From CAZIVO01 sp964542765 (GTDB lineage Bacteria > Planctomycetota > UBA1135 > UBA2386): a stretch of DNA of 30,878 nt. Below the pieces are notes generated by a model. It was not told where the DNA came from. It saw nothing but the letters and a program-made list of their open reading frames with translations, and did not search any database. The position numbers and the translations under genes were made by a program. Of this stretch, positions 1-8,519 are shown one piece after another (the stretch's first letter is position 1; each line of letters starts with the position of its first letter). The stretch covers positions 1 to 30,878 of the forward strand of contig CAZIVO010000033.1 of NCBI GenBank assembly GCA_964542765.1, in the 5' to 3' direction.

Positions 1-628
1 TCATCGAGCAGGGACAAGCATTCCCACTGTGATAGCACTTGGTCGGGCTGGACGTCGTCAATCGCGCGCCGGAGTTGGGATTGGTCGTCTCGACGTACCA
101 GCTCTGCGTTGCGGCCGATGTCTGGGCAGCGATGACCTCGATGACCAGCGTGCTACCCATCGCCTTGGCGTAGGGGTAAGGGTTGTTGAACAAGATCGGC
201 GCCTGCCATGGGTCGGGCCATGCAGGACCCCGGGACGCGCCAGGCAGGTTGATGGTGCCCTTGAACACGGGGACCACACCCGCTCCGTGGTTACTGGCGT
301 ATGTGGCTATCGCCGCACTCGAAGGATTCTTGGACACCGAAATGCCGATCGTGGCCGTGAGCACCATCGCCGGGCAAACATTGCCGAGTCGCTGCGGTCG
401 CCGATACTGGAGCGATTTGATGTTCATTCCAGGAATGCTGATGCCGAAGGTATCGATGCAATACTGAACCCGGCCTTCCTTCAGAAGGGTCTGGGACGAC
501 GTTCCGTAGAACGGATAATGAGCCCAGTTCATGGGCATCTTCGTGGCCGCGCCCGAAGGAACGATCACGCTGGTCTGGGCCACGGCCGGAACGGCCAGAG
601 CGAGGATGAGGGGGAAAGCGATACGCAT
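1..628 (-). CDS. Secreted protein of unknown function, C-terminus cut by window edge
   Basis: An open frame runs from an ATG at 628 to the left edge without a stop, giving at least 209 residues. It begins with a clear Sec signal peptide (MRIAFPLILALAVPAVAQ) and continues as a beta-rich sequence with paired cysteines. A CGAGG Shine-Dalgarno-like stretch lies about 7 bases before the ATG, which supports this start. I do not recognise a named domain. The style (short signal ending in AQ, low-charge beta-rich body, several Tyr/Trp/Asn-rich strands) resembles the secreted proteins of Planctomycetota that end in a surface domain, and the end of this one lies outside the window. The overlapping frames on either strand lack a signal peptide and look like shadows. 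Export is well supported; function is unknown. Confidence 0.8.
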   Translation of the reverse strand, partial: MRIAFPLILALAVPAVAQTSVIVPSGAATKMPMNWAHYPFYGTSSQTLLKEGRVQYCIDTFGISIPGMNIKSLQYRRPQRLGNVCPAMVLTATIGISVSKNPSSAAIATYASNHGAGVVPVFKGTINLPGASRGPAWPDPWQAPILFNNPYPYAKAMGSTLVIEVIAAQTSAATQSWYVETTNPNSGARLTTSSPTKCYHSGNACPCSM

Positions 629-931
629 GGTTGAACCTCGGGTAATGGTGCGGCCCACAACTGGAAGGTGGACGGCGGGGGGAAAGAGATCTGAGTACTG
701 AGTTGCCCTCCCATGGTAGCAAATTCCTTCGATCGCCACGGAAATAGAGTGTGAGGGATGCCCCCGGTGGACATATGCAGCCATCTGGCCGACAAGACCG
801 CCATCTGGGAGCCACCACCCACCCCGTATAACCTCCTAACTCATTACATAAGAATGAGATCTGTTATGAACTTGTGTCATTGACGCCGGTCTGGAACCAA
901 AGGATGCTGGCAACACTCAAGGAACACCCCC
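629..931. other. Divergent intergenic region
   Basis: About 300 bases separate a minus-strand secreted gene from a plus-strand lipoprotein gene, so both promoters should lie here. The stretch 833-870 is the most AT-rich part and contains a small inverted repeat (CTCAT/ATGAG around a 9-base loop). I could not assign a convincing -35/-10 pair, and I see no small gene. Confidence 0.5.
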
Positions 932-1261
932 ATGACCAAAAAGCTCATCCCGGCACTCCTCGTCACTCTGTCCCTCATCGCCTGCAATTCCGAACCGACG
1001 ACGCCGCCTGTTTCCAAGGACCCAGATACCCGGACCAGCAACTCGCAAACCTGTGACCTTGCCTGCGGATGCGTCCTTCCTGAAGTTGGACACTGCAGCG
1101 AACACATCAAGCTGGATGGAAAATTCTGGCCGCTCAAGATCTCCGGTCAGGACCTCGGCAAGATGCCCTTCTGCGGCAAGACCGGCCTGCGAGCCAAGGT
1201 GGAAGGAACACTGGAAGACGGCAAGTTCGTCGCCACATCCTTCACCTACGCCGACAAGTGA
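932..1261 (+). CDS. Small cysteine-rich lipoprotein, DUF6370-like
   Basis: This 109-residue protein starts with a lipoprotein signal peptide whose lipobox LIAC puts the lipidated cysteine at residue 18. A Pro/Thr/Ser-rich linker follows. The folded part (about 40-109) has cysteines at 41, 45, 47, 55 and 81 in a pattern CDLACGC...C...C, then a LDGKFWPL segment and the ending EGTLEDGKFVATSF. This matches what I know of the DUF6370 family: a cysteine-rich start, an IDGK strand and a terminal GK-F-A-T-F strand. The role of that family is unknown to me; metal or redox binding by the cysteines is a guess. The start is supported by the signal peptide and by AAGGA upstream. The gene is convergent with another lipoprotein gene. 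Confidence 0.82.
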   Translation: MTKKLIPALLVTLSLIACNSEPTTPPVSKDPDTRTSNSQTCDLACGCVLPEVGHCSEHIKLDGKFWPLKISGQDLGKMPFCGKTGLRAKVEGTLEDGKFVATSFTYADK

Positions 1262-1286
1262 ACAAACCCGCACGCCCTCGCGAAAC

Positions 1287-1314
1287 ACTCCGCCGATGCC
1301 GGACGGCGTGGAGT
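1287..1314. terminator. Stem-loop between convergent lipoprotein genes
   Basis: ACTCC-GCCG pairs with CGGC-(GT bulge)-GGAGT around an 8-base loop, giving nine base pairs with one two-base bulge. It sits between the stops of two convergent genes, where a bidirectional terminator would be expected. There is no U-tract on either side, so intrinsic termination is not assured. Confidence 0.35.
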
Positions 1315-1374
1315 CGAAGCGGAAAGCCCGCATTGCTCCAGCAAGCCAGCGCTCGATAACACCAAGCAGCCCGG

Positions 1375-1881
1375 CTATTTCTTCAAGGCCACGCCGGTCG
1401 CAAGGAAGGTCACCGCCGTCTCGGGTTCGGTCACCTTGGCAGCCTCCTCAGGCTTGCCGGCATCCTCGAGATAGTGGCGCCGCATCTCGACGGAAATCTC
1501 GGAGATCGAAGCCACACCCTCCATGATCAATTCACGCCCAGCCGATTCAATCGGCACGAAGAAGCCATACTCCCTGAACCTCACCAGGATATTCTTTTCG
1601 GAGGTTCCGACCCGCATCCAGCAACCCTTCTTGGCGCAAACGCTGTCCACCTTCCCGGTGAGTCGCAAGATCTTCCCACCGAACTCACTCGGCTGGGCGA
1701 GGACATCGCCGGCAGACACGGTCGAGCCAAGGGTCACGCCGGCGCCGAAGTAATCAAAATCGGATCGCTCCATCATCGGCACACGACCCGCGGAAGGTTT
1801 GCTTGTCGGACTGCCCCCACCGGGCATCTGACAGGCAACGTTCAAAAGACAAGCAGCGACAACGAGTAGGGATCTTTGCAT
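1375..1881 (-). CDS. DUF4920-type lipoprotein
   Basis: The chosen start at 1881 gives a 168-residue protein with a lipoprotein-like signal (hydrophobic core, then LNVAC, cysteine 17) and a low-complexity Gly/Ser/Pro linker. Residues about 45-168 match the DUF4920 family as I know it: LRLTGKVDSVCAKKGCWMRV, a REYGFFVP strand, a MEGVASI strand, RHYLEDAGK, and a final FLATGVAL strand. Cys82 and Cys87 form the family's C-x4-C pair. The open frame continues 87 codons further upstream to 2142, but that part has no family similarity and would bury the signal peptide, so I reject it. The position -3 to the lipobox cysteine is Asn, which is not ideal, and no clear Shine-Dalgarno site is visible. The biochemical role is unknown. 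Confidence 0.82.
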   Translation of the reverse strand: MQRSLLVVAACLLNVACQMPGGGSPTSKPSAGRVPMMERSDFDYFGAGVTLGSTVSAGDVLAQPSEFGGKILRLTGKVDSVCAKKGCWMRVGTSEKNILVRFREYGFFVPIESAGRELIMEGVASISEISVEMRRHYLEDAGKPEEAAKVTEPETAVTFLATGVALKK

Positions 1882-2127
1882 GACACGCACCAGAAGGGAC
1901 TCATCGCCAAAATGCGATGCACGGGGCTCGATCAGAAATATGAGTGCTACATAACTCCAAACGGCCCAGATCTCCACCCTGAAGATCATGGGCAGCCATC
2001 CTCTGACCCTGAAAATGGCACGGCGAGGACACTGGCGCTCGCCCCGATCGAAGTGACAATGGCGCCGTATACCACTCTTGACCGAGCAACAAACCAGTTG
2101 CCCCCGACCACACACAGGACATCTCCC

Positions 2128-3519
2128 ATGGATCTTCACCACTCGGCTCGGATGATTGGCCTCGCCTTGGCCGCAACACTCCTCCTACCTGACCTCGCTA
2201 CCGGCCAGCTGGCCGACAAACCCAACGTCCTCTTCCTCTTCACCGATGACCAGCGCGCCGACACCATCCACGCCCTGGGCAACGACCAGATCATCACACC
2301 AAACCTCGATCGCCTCGCACGGTCAGGCTTCACCTTCCGCAATGCCTACTGCATGGGATCGAACAGCGGCGCCGTGTGCATGCCCAGTCGAACCATGATG
2401 CACAGCGGCCGCTCACTCTTCCGTATCAAGGGCACCACCGCTGAAGATCCCCACTTCGGCAAGGCCATGAAGGAAGCTGGCTACGTGACCTACCACCACA
2501 GCAAGAAGGGCAACACGCCAAACGCTCTGCACAAGACCTTCGATCACAGCCGCTACCTCGACAATTCGGTCCGCAAGAGCGGTTATCCCGGTAAGGAGGC
2601 CGCCGATGCTGCCATCGATTTCCTCGCCCGATTCGAAGGCGGCAATCCTTTCTTCATGTATCTCGGCTTTGCCGGTCCACATGATCCGAGAATCGCCAAC
2701 GCCGATGATCTTGCAAGGTACGACATCGACAAGATCCAGATCCCGGCGAATTACCTGCCACTGCATCCGTTCAACAATGGTGAGATGACCATCCGGGACG
2801 AAGGCCTCGCTCCCTGGCCTCGCAGCAAGGCAATCATTCGAAAGCATCTTCGTGATTACTACGCCGTCATCACTCACATGGATCGACAGATCGGACGCGT
2901 GGTGGAGGCGCTGAAAAACCTCGGCCTCTACGAGAGCACCATCATCATCTTCTCCTCGGACCACGGGCTGGCCGTCGGCAGCCACGGCCTGATGGGCAAG
3001 CAGAGCCTGTACGAGCACTCGATGAAGGCGCCGCTGATCTTCTCGGGTCCCGGCATCCCCGAGGGATCGAGCGATGCCTTTGTCTATCTCCACGACATCT
3101 TTCCGACCACCGTCGGACTCGTCGGCGGAAAAACTCCCGATGGCCTCGACGGCATCAGCTTGGCGGACATCATCGACGGCCGTACCGAGCACGTCCGCAC
3201 GGAAATCTTCACAGCCTACAAGGACGTGATGCGCGCCGTGCGGCAGGGCGATTGGAAGTTGATCCGCTACCCGCAAGTCCATCGCACGCAGCTCTTCAAC
3301 TTACGAGAGGACCCCGATGAGATCACGGATCTGGCCGATGCGCAGCCATCGAAGGTCGAGGCGATGATGAAGTTGCTCGCACAGCAACAAAAACTCTTCG
3401 GCGACCCCGTCCCCCTGACTTCTGAAACTCCCGAGCCCGCCACCATCGACGCAGACACACTGACGCAAAACCGAGGCAAGCAGCGCGGACGAGCCAGGCT
3501 GAAGAGATCCAAGAAGTGA
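2128..3519 (+). CDS. Secreted sulfatase (formylglycine-dependent, type I)
   Basis: This 463-residue enzyme should hydrolyse sulfate esters, probably on polysaccharides, outside the cytoplasm. A signal peptide covers about residues 1-26. The N-terminal metal-binding strand is PNVLFLFTDDQ (Asp40, Asp41). The sulfatase signature is C-M-P-S-R with Cys84 as the residue to be converted to formylglycine. The second metal/active-site segment is FSSDHG (Asp278, His279), and the sulfatase ending QGDWKLIRYP...LFNLREDPDEITDLA is present. A basic tail follows. I chose the ATG at 2128 because ACAGGA precedes it and the signal peptide follows directly; the open frame extends upstream to 1876 without family similarity. 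The overall layout recalls the iduronate/choline sulfatase branch, but the substrate cannot be read from the sequence. Confidence 0.93.
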   Translation: MDLHHSARMIGLALAATLLLPDLATGQLADKPNVLFLFTDDQRADTIHALGNDQIITPNLDRLARSGFTFRNAYCMGSNSGAVCMPSRTMMHSGRSLFRIKGTTAEDPHFGKAMKEAGYVTYHHSKKGNTPNALHKTFDHSRYLDNSVRKSGYPGKEAADAAIDFLARFEGGNPFFMYLGFAGPHDPRIANADDLARYDIDKIQIPANYLPLHPFNNGEMTIRDEGLAPWPRSKAIIRKHLRDYYAVITHMDRQIGRVVEALKNLGLYESTIIIFSSDHGLAVGSHGLMGKQSLYEHSMKAPLIFSGPGIPEGSSDAFVYLHDIFPTTVGLVGGKTPDGLDGISLADIIDGRTEHVRTEIFTAYKDVMRAVRQGDWKLIRYPQVHRTQLFNLREDPDEITDLADAQPSKVEAMMKLLAQQQKLFGDPVPLTSETPEPATIDADTLTQNRGKQRGRARLKRSKK

Positions 3520-3677
3520 AGCCCGGCCGCAGCGGCTTTCGCTGAAGATCCCGGCAACACACGCCACGATCGGAATGCTGCCGGAGTTCATCCCCGGCGA
3601 TGCCGCCGCCAGCACTCAGGACCAGAAAACAGACCTCACCCATATCTGTTATCCTTTCACCCCCTGAACCACCCCTT

Positions 3678-3719
3678 CCCCCGAACGAGAAAAACCACCC
3701 CCCGAACGAGAAAAACCAC
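3678..3719. repeat. Perfect tandem repeat, two copies of 21 bp
   Basis: The unit CCCCCGAACGAGAAAAACCAC occurs twice with no mismatch at 3678-3698 and 3699-3719. A degenerate partial copy (CCCCTGAACCAC) lies just before, from 3661. The array ends two bases before the TTG start of the next gene, so the second GAACGAGAAAAA may double as its ribosome-binding region. It may be a recent slippage duplication or a protein-binding site. Confidence 0.9.
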
Positions 3720-3721
3720 AC

Positions 3722-6166
3722 TTGAAACTTCACTGCTCGCTCGCCCTGCTCATCAGCCTTCTGTCCGCCGGGGCCGCTTCGATCCCCGCCCAGATCAAGG
3801 CGTCCCACGGCATCGATGGGGCCACCCTCCAGACTCGCTTCGATACCCTTTCCAAGCAGGGCTATCAGGTCATCTCCATCTCGGTCTACGGCAGCCCGTC
3901 CAGCGCCCGGTACGCCGCGGTCTTTCGCAAGCAGACCGGACCGGCAAGGCGAACTTTCTGGAACAGAAAAAGAGACTCCTTCCTGACCTACCAAAAACAG
4001 TGGGCCGCTCAGGGCTACAAGCTCAAGCTGATTTCCGTCTGCGGTTCGGGAGCGTCCGCGAGTTACGCCGGCGTCCTCGAAAAAGATGGTGTGCAGACTC
4101 GTCAGGTGTTCGATGTCGACACGACAACCTTCCACGGCAAGGGGTCGGATGCTCGCGACGACGGCTACATCCTGACCTCGGCCGCCATCCACGGCCCATC
4201 GAGCAAGCTGCGCTATACCGGCATCTGGAAGAAGATGGCCACGCCATCGGTTCACTGGAACGCCAATACCGGCTACAGCGCCAGCAGCTTTGGCGACCTC
4301 ATGGTCGGCTACAAGGCTGTCGGCGTGCGGCCGTCCTTGATCACCCTCTGCAACGATCAACGCTACCTCGCCATCTGGCGCGATGACCGCCTCAGCGGCC
4401 ACTTCGCGCACCACAACCTGACCCATTCGCAGTACCAGACCCTGTTCGACTCCTACGCGAAAAGCGGCTACTGGCCCATGAGCGTCCAGGGCGGGGGCAT
4501 CGGCACTTCCACGCGCTATGCCGCGGTCTTCGTCAAGAGTGACACTCCGCTGAAGCGCTCCTGGAACACGCGCGGGACTTCGGTCACCGCCTTCGCCCCC
4601 ATCGACACCTACTTCAAGGGCGTCATGCAGGACAAGGGCGTGCGCGCTGGATCGATCGCCATCGTCAAGGACGCCCGGCTGGTCTATGCCCGCGGCTACA
4701 CCTGGGCCGAGAACTCTTATCCGGTCACCCAGCCGACCGATCTGTTCCGGATCGCCAGCATGTCCAAACCCTTGACGAGCATCGCGATCCATCAACTCAT
4801 CGAGAAGAAACAGCTGACGCTGAACGACAAACTCACCTCGATCCTGAGTCTCGGCAAGCCAAAGGACGCGCGAACGAGCGATGTTCAAGTACGGCACCTG
4901 CTCTCCCATTTTAGCGGTTGGGACAGGGAGAAGGCCTTCGACCCGGTCAGCGCAGACCATGACATCGCCGACAAGTTGAAAGTCCCGCTGCCGCTGAAGA
5001 CCAGCCACATCTCCAGCTACATGACGCAATACCAGGATCTCCAGTCCAAGCCAGGTGATGCATATGCCTATTCGAACTACGGTTTCCTCTCGCTCGGACG
5101 GATCATCGAGGCCAAGACCGGACAGAACTACAAGGCCTACATGAAGACCAATGTCTTCGGAAAACTCGGACTGACACGCCCGAAGGCCGGCCTGGCCATG
5201 AGGAGCCAGCGTTACCCTAATGAGGTTCGCTACCACCCCCTGAGACCGCAGACGGTGCGGAGCGTGGTGCACAATGATCGGCGCTACGTGCCACGCCAGT
5301 ATGGCGGCTTCGCGATCGGAGAAACCTACCACGCCTTCGGTGGCTGGATCCTGTCGGCGCCGGACTACGCCAAGATCCTGGCCGCCTTCGACATGGGCAC
5401 CCGCAATCCATTGCTGAACCCCGGCACCGTCAAGACGATGTTCACCGCACCCGAACCCAGAAAAAAAATCGACATGCTTCGTGGGTGGAAGGCCACAACC
5501 ATGCTCGACGCAAAGAGCAAGCCAGTAAAAACTCAGTTCCACAGCGGATCACTCTCGGGCACATCGACGACCATGTTCCACCGTGATGATGGCATCTCGG
5601 TCATCCTCTTGACAAACACCGACGGAACGGTCAGCACGTCGAATGACGGGAAGAAAATCAACGACATCCTCAACAAGCTGACGGCATGGCCACAGCACGA
5701 CCTCTTCGCTTCGACCGGGATCCCCCCCTTCCGCAGCCATGTCAACGGCAAATGGACGAGCTATGGCAAGTCCTGCGCGGTCAAGGAGTCGCTGAAAGTC
5801 ACCGGTAAGCCGCAGACCGAGCAGACCTTCGGCCTGCGCGTCACCGGCGCCAACGCAAAGGCACCGGGGGTCTATTACGTCGGCGTCTCGAAGAGCAAGT
5901 GGGGATCGTTCAACCTCCCCTTCTCGCTGAGCTTGATCGGCATGGGCAACAACTGCTGGCTTAACACCAGCATCGAAGTGACCGTGCCCTTCTCCACCAA
6001 CTCTTCGGGCTCCAGCACATCCATGCTCATCAAGGTGCCTGCGGGCTCGGGACTCGTCGGCTCTCATCTCTACGCGCAGGCCACCGTCGCCAACGCCAAT
6101 GTCAAGACACCCATCAAGGCAGTCATGACCAACGCCGTCGATGTGACGCTCGGCGGCTGGCGCTGA
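3722..6166 (+). CDS. Secreted BTRD1-repeat / beta-lactamase-fold serine hydrolase with C-terminal surface domain
   Basis: This 814-residue exported protein has three parts. After a signal peptide (about 1-24) come five copies of a roughly 48-residue repeat ending in forms of GYxxxxxSxxGxxxxxRYAAVF, near 32-70, 83-121, 133-171, 182-221 and 235-272; these look like Bacterial Tandem Repeat Domain 1. Residues about 290-660 are a class C beta-lactamase/penicillin-binding-type esterase with S-M-S-K (Ser346, Lys349), Y-S-N (Tyr450, Asn452) and H-S-G (607-609) in place of KTG. The last 130 residues begin YGKSC and resemble the C-terminal domain of the sulfatase fusion at 13410-16259. The start is TTG; no ATG lies before the signal peptide. 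HSG rather than KTG argues for an esterase or peptidase over a beta-lactamase. The substrate is unknown. Confidence 0.9.
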   Translation: MKLHCSLALLISLLSAGAASIPAQIKASHGIDGATLQTRFDTLSKQGYQVISISVYGSPSSARYAAVFRKQTGPARRTFWNRKRDSFLTYQKQWAAQGYKLKLISVCGSGASASYAGVLEKDGVQTRQVFDVDTTTFHGKGSDARDDGYILTSAAIHGPSSKLRYTGIWKKMATPSVHWNANTGYSASSFGDLMVGYKAVGVRPSLITLCNDQRYLAIWRDDRLSGHFAHHNLTHSQYQTLFDSYAKSGYWPMSVQGGGIGTSTRYAAVFVKSDTPLKRSWNTRGTSVTAFAPIDTYFKGVMQDKGVRAGSIAIVKDARLVYARGYTWAENSYPVTQPTDLFRIASMSKPLTSIAIHQLIEKKQLTLNDKLTSILSLGKPKDARTSDVQVRHLLSHFSGWDREKAFDPVSADHDIADKLKVPLPLKTSHISSYMTQYQDLQSKPGDAYAYSNYGFLSLGRIIEAKTGQNYKAYMKTNVFGKLGLTRPKAGLAMRSQRYPNEVRYHPLRPQTVRSVVHNDRRYVPRQYGGFAIGETYHAFGGWILSAPDYAKILAAFDMGTRNPLLNPGTVKTMFTAPEPRKKIDMLRGWKATTMLDAKSKPVKTQFHSGSLSGTSTTMFHRDDGISVILLTNTDGTVSTSNDGKKINDILNKLTAWPQHDLFASTGIPPFRSHVNGKWTSYGKSCAVKESLKVTGKPQTEQTFGLRVTGANAKAPGVYYVGVSKSKWGSFNLPFSLSLIGMGNNCWLNTSIEVTVPFSTNSSGSSTSMLIKVPAGSGLVGSHLYAQATVANANVKTPIKAVMTNAVDVTLGGWR

Positions 6167-6310
6167 TCTCGTCGATTTCCTCAGCCCTTCGCGACAATGA
6201 GCGGTGATCCTCCCGCTCCGGGCAAGGAAACCGAAGCCGAGATGCGGCTGCACCTTCGTCATACGAAGCGGGGCTTGTTCGAGCGAAGCCGGGCGCGATG
6301 ATCATTCGCC

Positions 6311-7045
6311 ATGACTTCGTTCCCAGATGAGATCTCCAACGACTGCGGTGAGCGGATCGACGCATCCCTTCACGAGGGCGCGCCCGGCCGCCGCGATCTG
6401 GTCGTGCTCGGTCATGGCGTGACCGGCAACAAGGACCGCCCCTTTCTGGTCGCACTGGCTCAGGCACTGGCGGACAAGGGCCTCGCCGCGCTGCGCATCT
6501 CCTTTTCCGGTAACGGCAACTCACAAGGTGAGTTCTCCGCCTCGACCATCACCAAGGAAGTCGCTGATCTCGGCCACGTGCTCGACGCACTCGACGGCTG
6601 GAACATCGCTTATGTCGGCCACAGCATGGGAGGCGCCGTCGGCGTGATCCGGGCAAGTCAGGATCCTCGCATCCGCCTCCTCGTCTCGCTGGCCGGCATG
6701 GTCCACACCCAGGACTTCGCACAACGAAAGTTCGGCGATAACACACCCGGGCAGGATTGCATGTGGGACAAACCTGACTGTCCGCTCTCGCAGGCCTACA
6801 TGGACGACATGGCCTCGATCGCAACCGTCGTCGAACGCGGCAGTGGCATCACCGTACCATGGTTCCTCGTTCACGGGACCGAAGACACCGTCGTTCCTTT
6901 GCAGGATTCGCTCGACATCCTCGAGCGAGCAAGGAACACCGCTGAACTTTCCGAACTCGCAGGCGCTGATCACGTCTTCACCGATGACGCAACGCCACGC
7001 ATGGTGGAGAAGGTCAGCGAGTGGCTGTGCAAGAACTTCGATTGA
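6311..7045 (+). CDS. Cytoplasmic alpha/beta hydrolase
   Basis: This 244-residue protein has no signal peptide and shows a complete alpha/beta-hydrolase triad. The nucleophile elbow is GHSMGG (Ser105), the acid is in HGTEDTVVP (Asp192), and the histidine is in AGADHVF (His221). The oxyanion region is VVLGHGVTGNKDRP near residue 31-44, typical of small dienelactone-hydrolase or serine-aminopeptidase-like esterases that begin with an LGHG strand. It follows the secreted hydrolase on the same strand after about 140 bases and precedes the propeller pair, but nothing shows that they form an operon. No strong Shine-Dalgarno site is visible. The substrate is unknown. Confidence 0.88.
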   Translation: MTSFPDEISNDCGERIDASLHEGAPGRRDLVVLGHGVTGNKDRPFLVALAQALADKGLAALRISFSGNGNSQGEFSASTITKEVADLGHVLDALDGWNIAYVGHSMGGAVGVIRASQDPRIRLLVSLAGMVHTQDFAQRKFGDNTPGQDCMWDKPDCPLSQAYMDDMASIATVVERGSGITVPWFLVHGTEDTVVPLQDSLDILERARNTAELSELAGADHVFTDDATPRMVEKVSEWLCKNFD

Positions 7046-7163
7046 CCGCCCCCCGGCGCAGGCTCACGACCATCGTATTCCTCGATAGCAATACAGATCT
7101 TGCTCACCATGTTTCCAGCATGGACACTGGATCGCCTTGCCTGTTCTCGCTCGGAGACTCTCC

Positions 7164-8495
7164 ATGCGCCCATCGGCCACCAAACTTTCCTGTCTGATTC
7201 TTCCCTTCCTGCTGTCCTGCGCATCAGCGCAGAACTGGCCTTGCTTCCGCGGCCCCGGCAGCACGGGCGTGTCGCTCGAAAAAAACCTTCCGAGTCACTG
7301 GGACCAGCGCAAGAACATCGCCTGGTCAGCGCCCATGGCCGGACAGAGCTGGTCCTCCCCGATCATCTGGGAGGATCGCATCTTCTTGACCAACGCGGTC
7401 AGCGAAGGTGACGGTGAAGAGGTGCGAAAAGGACTCTACTTCGGTGGCGAACGCAGAAAACCGGTGCCCTTCAAGCATCGCTGGACCGTGACCTGTCTCG
7501 ACTTCGATACCGGCGAGATGAAGTGGGAGAAACTGGTACACGAAGGCAAGCCGAAGATGCCTATCCACATCAAGAATAGCTACGCGTCGGAGACACCCGT
7601 GACCGATGGAAAACGCGTCTATGCTTATTTCGGCAATCTCGGCCTGTTCGTCTACGACATGGATGGCGAGAAACTCTGGGAACGACGCGTCGAACCGATG
7701 CGCACTCGCCTGGGCTGGGGGTCCGCCGCATCGCCCATCTACCATGATGGACGGGTCTACATCGTCAATGACAACGAGGAGGATTCATATCTCCTCGCCC
7801 TCGATGCACAGACCGGCAAGACCATCTGGGAGGTCGATCGGCACGAACCCAGCAACTGGTCGACTCCCTTCATCTGGACGACAACGAAGCGTACCGAACT
7901 CATCACACCAGGCTCCCGCCGGGTCCGGTCCTACGATCTCGAAGGCAAGCTCCTGTGGGAACTCAAGGGTATGTCGAGCATCACCATCGCCACACCCTAT
8001 GCCGTCGGCGATCTGCTCTACGTCACCTCGGGCTACGTCGGAGATCGGCGCAGGCCGATCTACGCCATCCGTCCCGGCGCGCAGGGTGACATCAGCCTCG
8101 AAAGCGGCGAAACCTCCAACGCATCCATCGCCTGGAGCCAGCCGAGAGCCGCACCCTACAATCCTTCCACGATCGTCTACGAAGGCCGCCTCTACGTCCT
8201 GCTCGACCGTGGTTTCCTGGCCTGTTACGACGCCAAGACCGGCAAGCAGATCTACAAGAAGACCCGCCTGGGCGCGGGAACAGGCTTCACCGCCTCGCCA
8301 TGGGCCTACGGCGGCAAGATCTTCTGCCTGGACGAAGAGGGCCAGACAGAAGTGATCGAAGCCGGTAACACCTTCAAGCGACTCCACACAAATCCGCTCG
8401 AAGAACTGAGCCTGGCAACGCCGGCGATCATACGCGGCAGTCTTTTCATCCGCACAGCCAGCCGCCTCTACTCGATCCGCAACTCTTCCAACTGA
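7164..8495 (+). CDS. Secreted PQQ-like beta-propeller protein (first of a tandem pair)
   Basis: This 443-residue protein has a signal peptide ending ...LLSCASAQ and then the hallmark NWPCFRGPGSTG of planctomycetal PQQ-binding-like propellers. Repeated blades are visible as VTCLDFDTGEMKWE, LLALDAQTGKTIWE, VRSYDLEGKLLWELKG and LACYDAKTGKQIYK, each ending in the W/Y-x-docking motif of the fold. I chose the ATG at 7164 (GGAG about 8 bases upstream) over the in-frame TTG at 7137. The propeller probably binds or scaffolds something at the outer or periplasmic side; catalytic PQQ use is not shown, since no dehydrogenase domain is present. LLSC could also be read as a weak lipobox. The next gene is a paralogue only 24 bases downstream. 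Confidence 0.9.
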   Translation: MRPSATKLSCLILPFLLSCASAQNWPCFRGPGSTGVSLEKNLPSHWDQRKNIAWSAPMAGQSWSSPIIWEDRIFLTNAVSEGDGEEVRKGLYFGGERRKPVPFKHRWTVTCLDFDTGEMKWEKLVHEGKPKMPIHIKNSYASETPVTDGKRVYAYFGNLGLFVYDMDGEKLWERRVEPMRTRLGWGSAASPIYHDGRVYIVNDNEEDSYLLALDAQTGKTIWEVDRHEPSNWSTPFIWTTTKRTELITPGSRRVRSYDLEGKLLWELKGMSSITIATPYAVGDLLYVTSGYVGDRRRPIYAIRPGAQGDISLESGETSNASIAWSQPRAAPYNPSTIVYEGRLYVLLDRGFLACYDAKTGKQIYKKTRLGAGTGFTASPWAYGGKIFCLDEEGQTEVIEAGNTFKRLHTNPLEELSLATPAIIRGSLFIRTASRLYSIRNSSN

Positions 8496-8519
8496 TATCC
8501 GAACATCAAGATCTTCACG

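Noticed and set aside
1876..2127. Extended N-terminus for the first sulfatase.
   Set aside because: It would place a good signal peptide 84 residues inside the protein, and it overlaps the start of the minus-strand lipoprotein gene.
3323..5542. 739-codon open frame on the minus strand opposite the sulfatase end and the serine hydrolase.
   Set aside because: It has no family similarity, spans two plus-strand genes with clear motifs, and is the kind of long antisense frame common in GC-rich DNA.
6197..6301. 34-codon frame (MSGDPPAPGKETEAE...) just before the alpha/beta hydrolase.
   Set aside because: There is no ribosome site, no motif and no overlap with the next start; chance is the simpler explanation.
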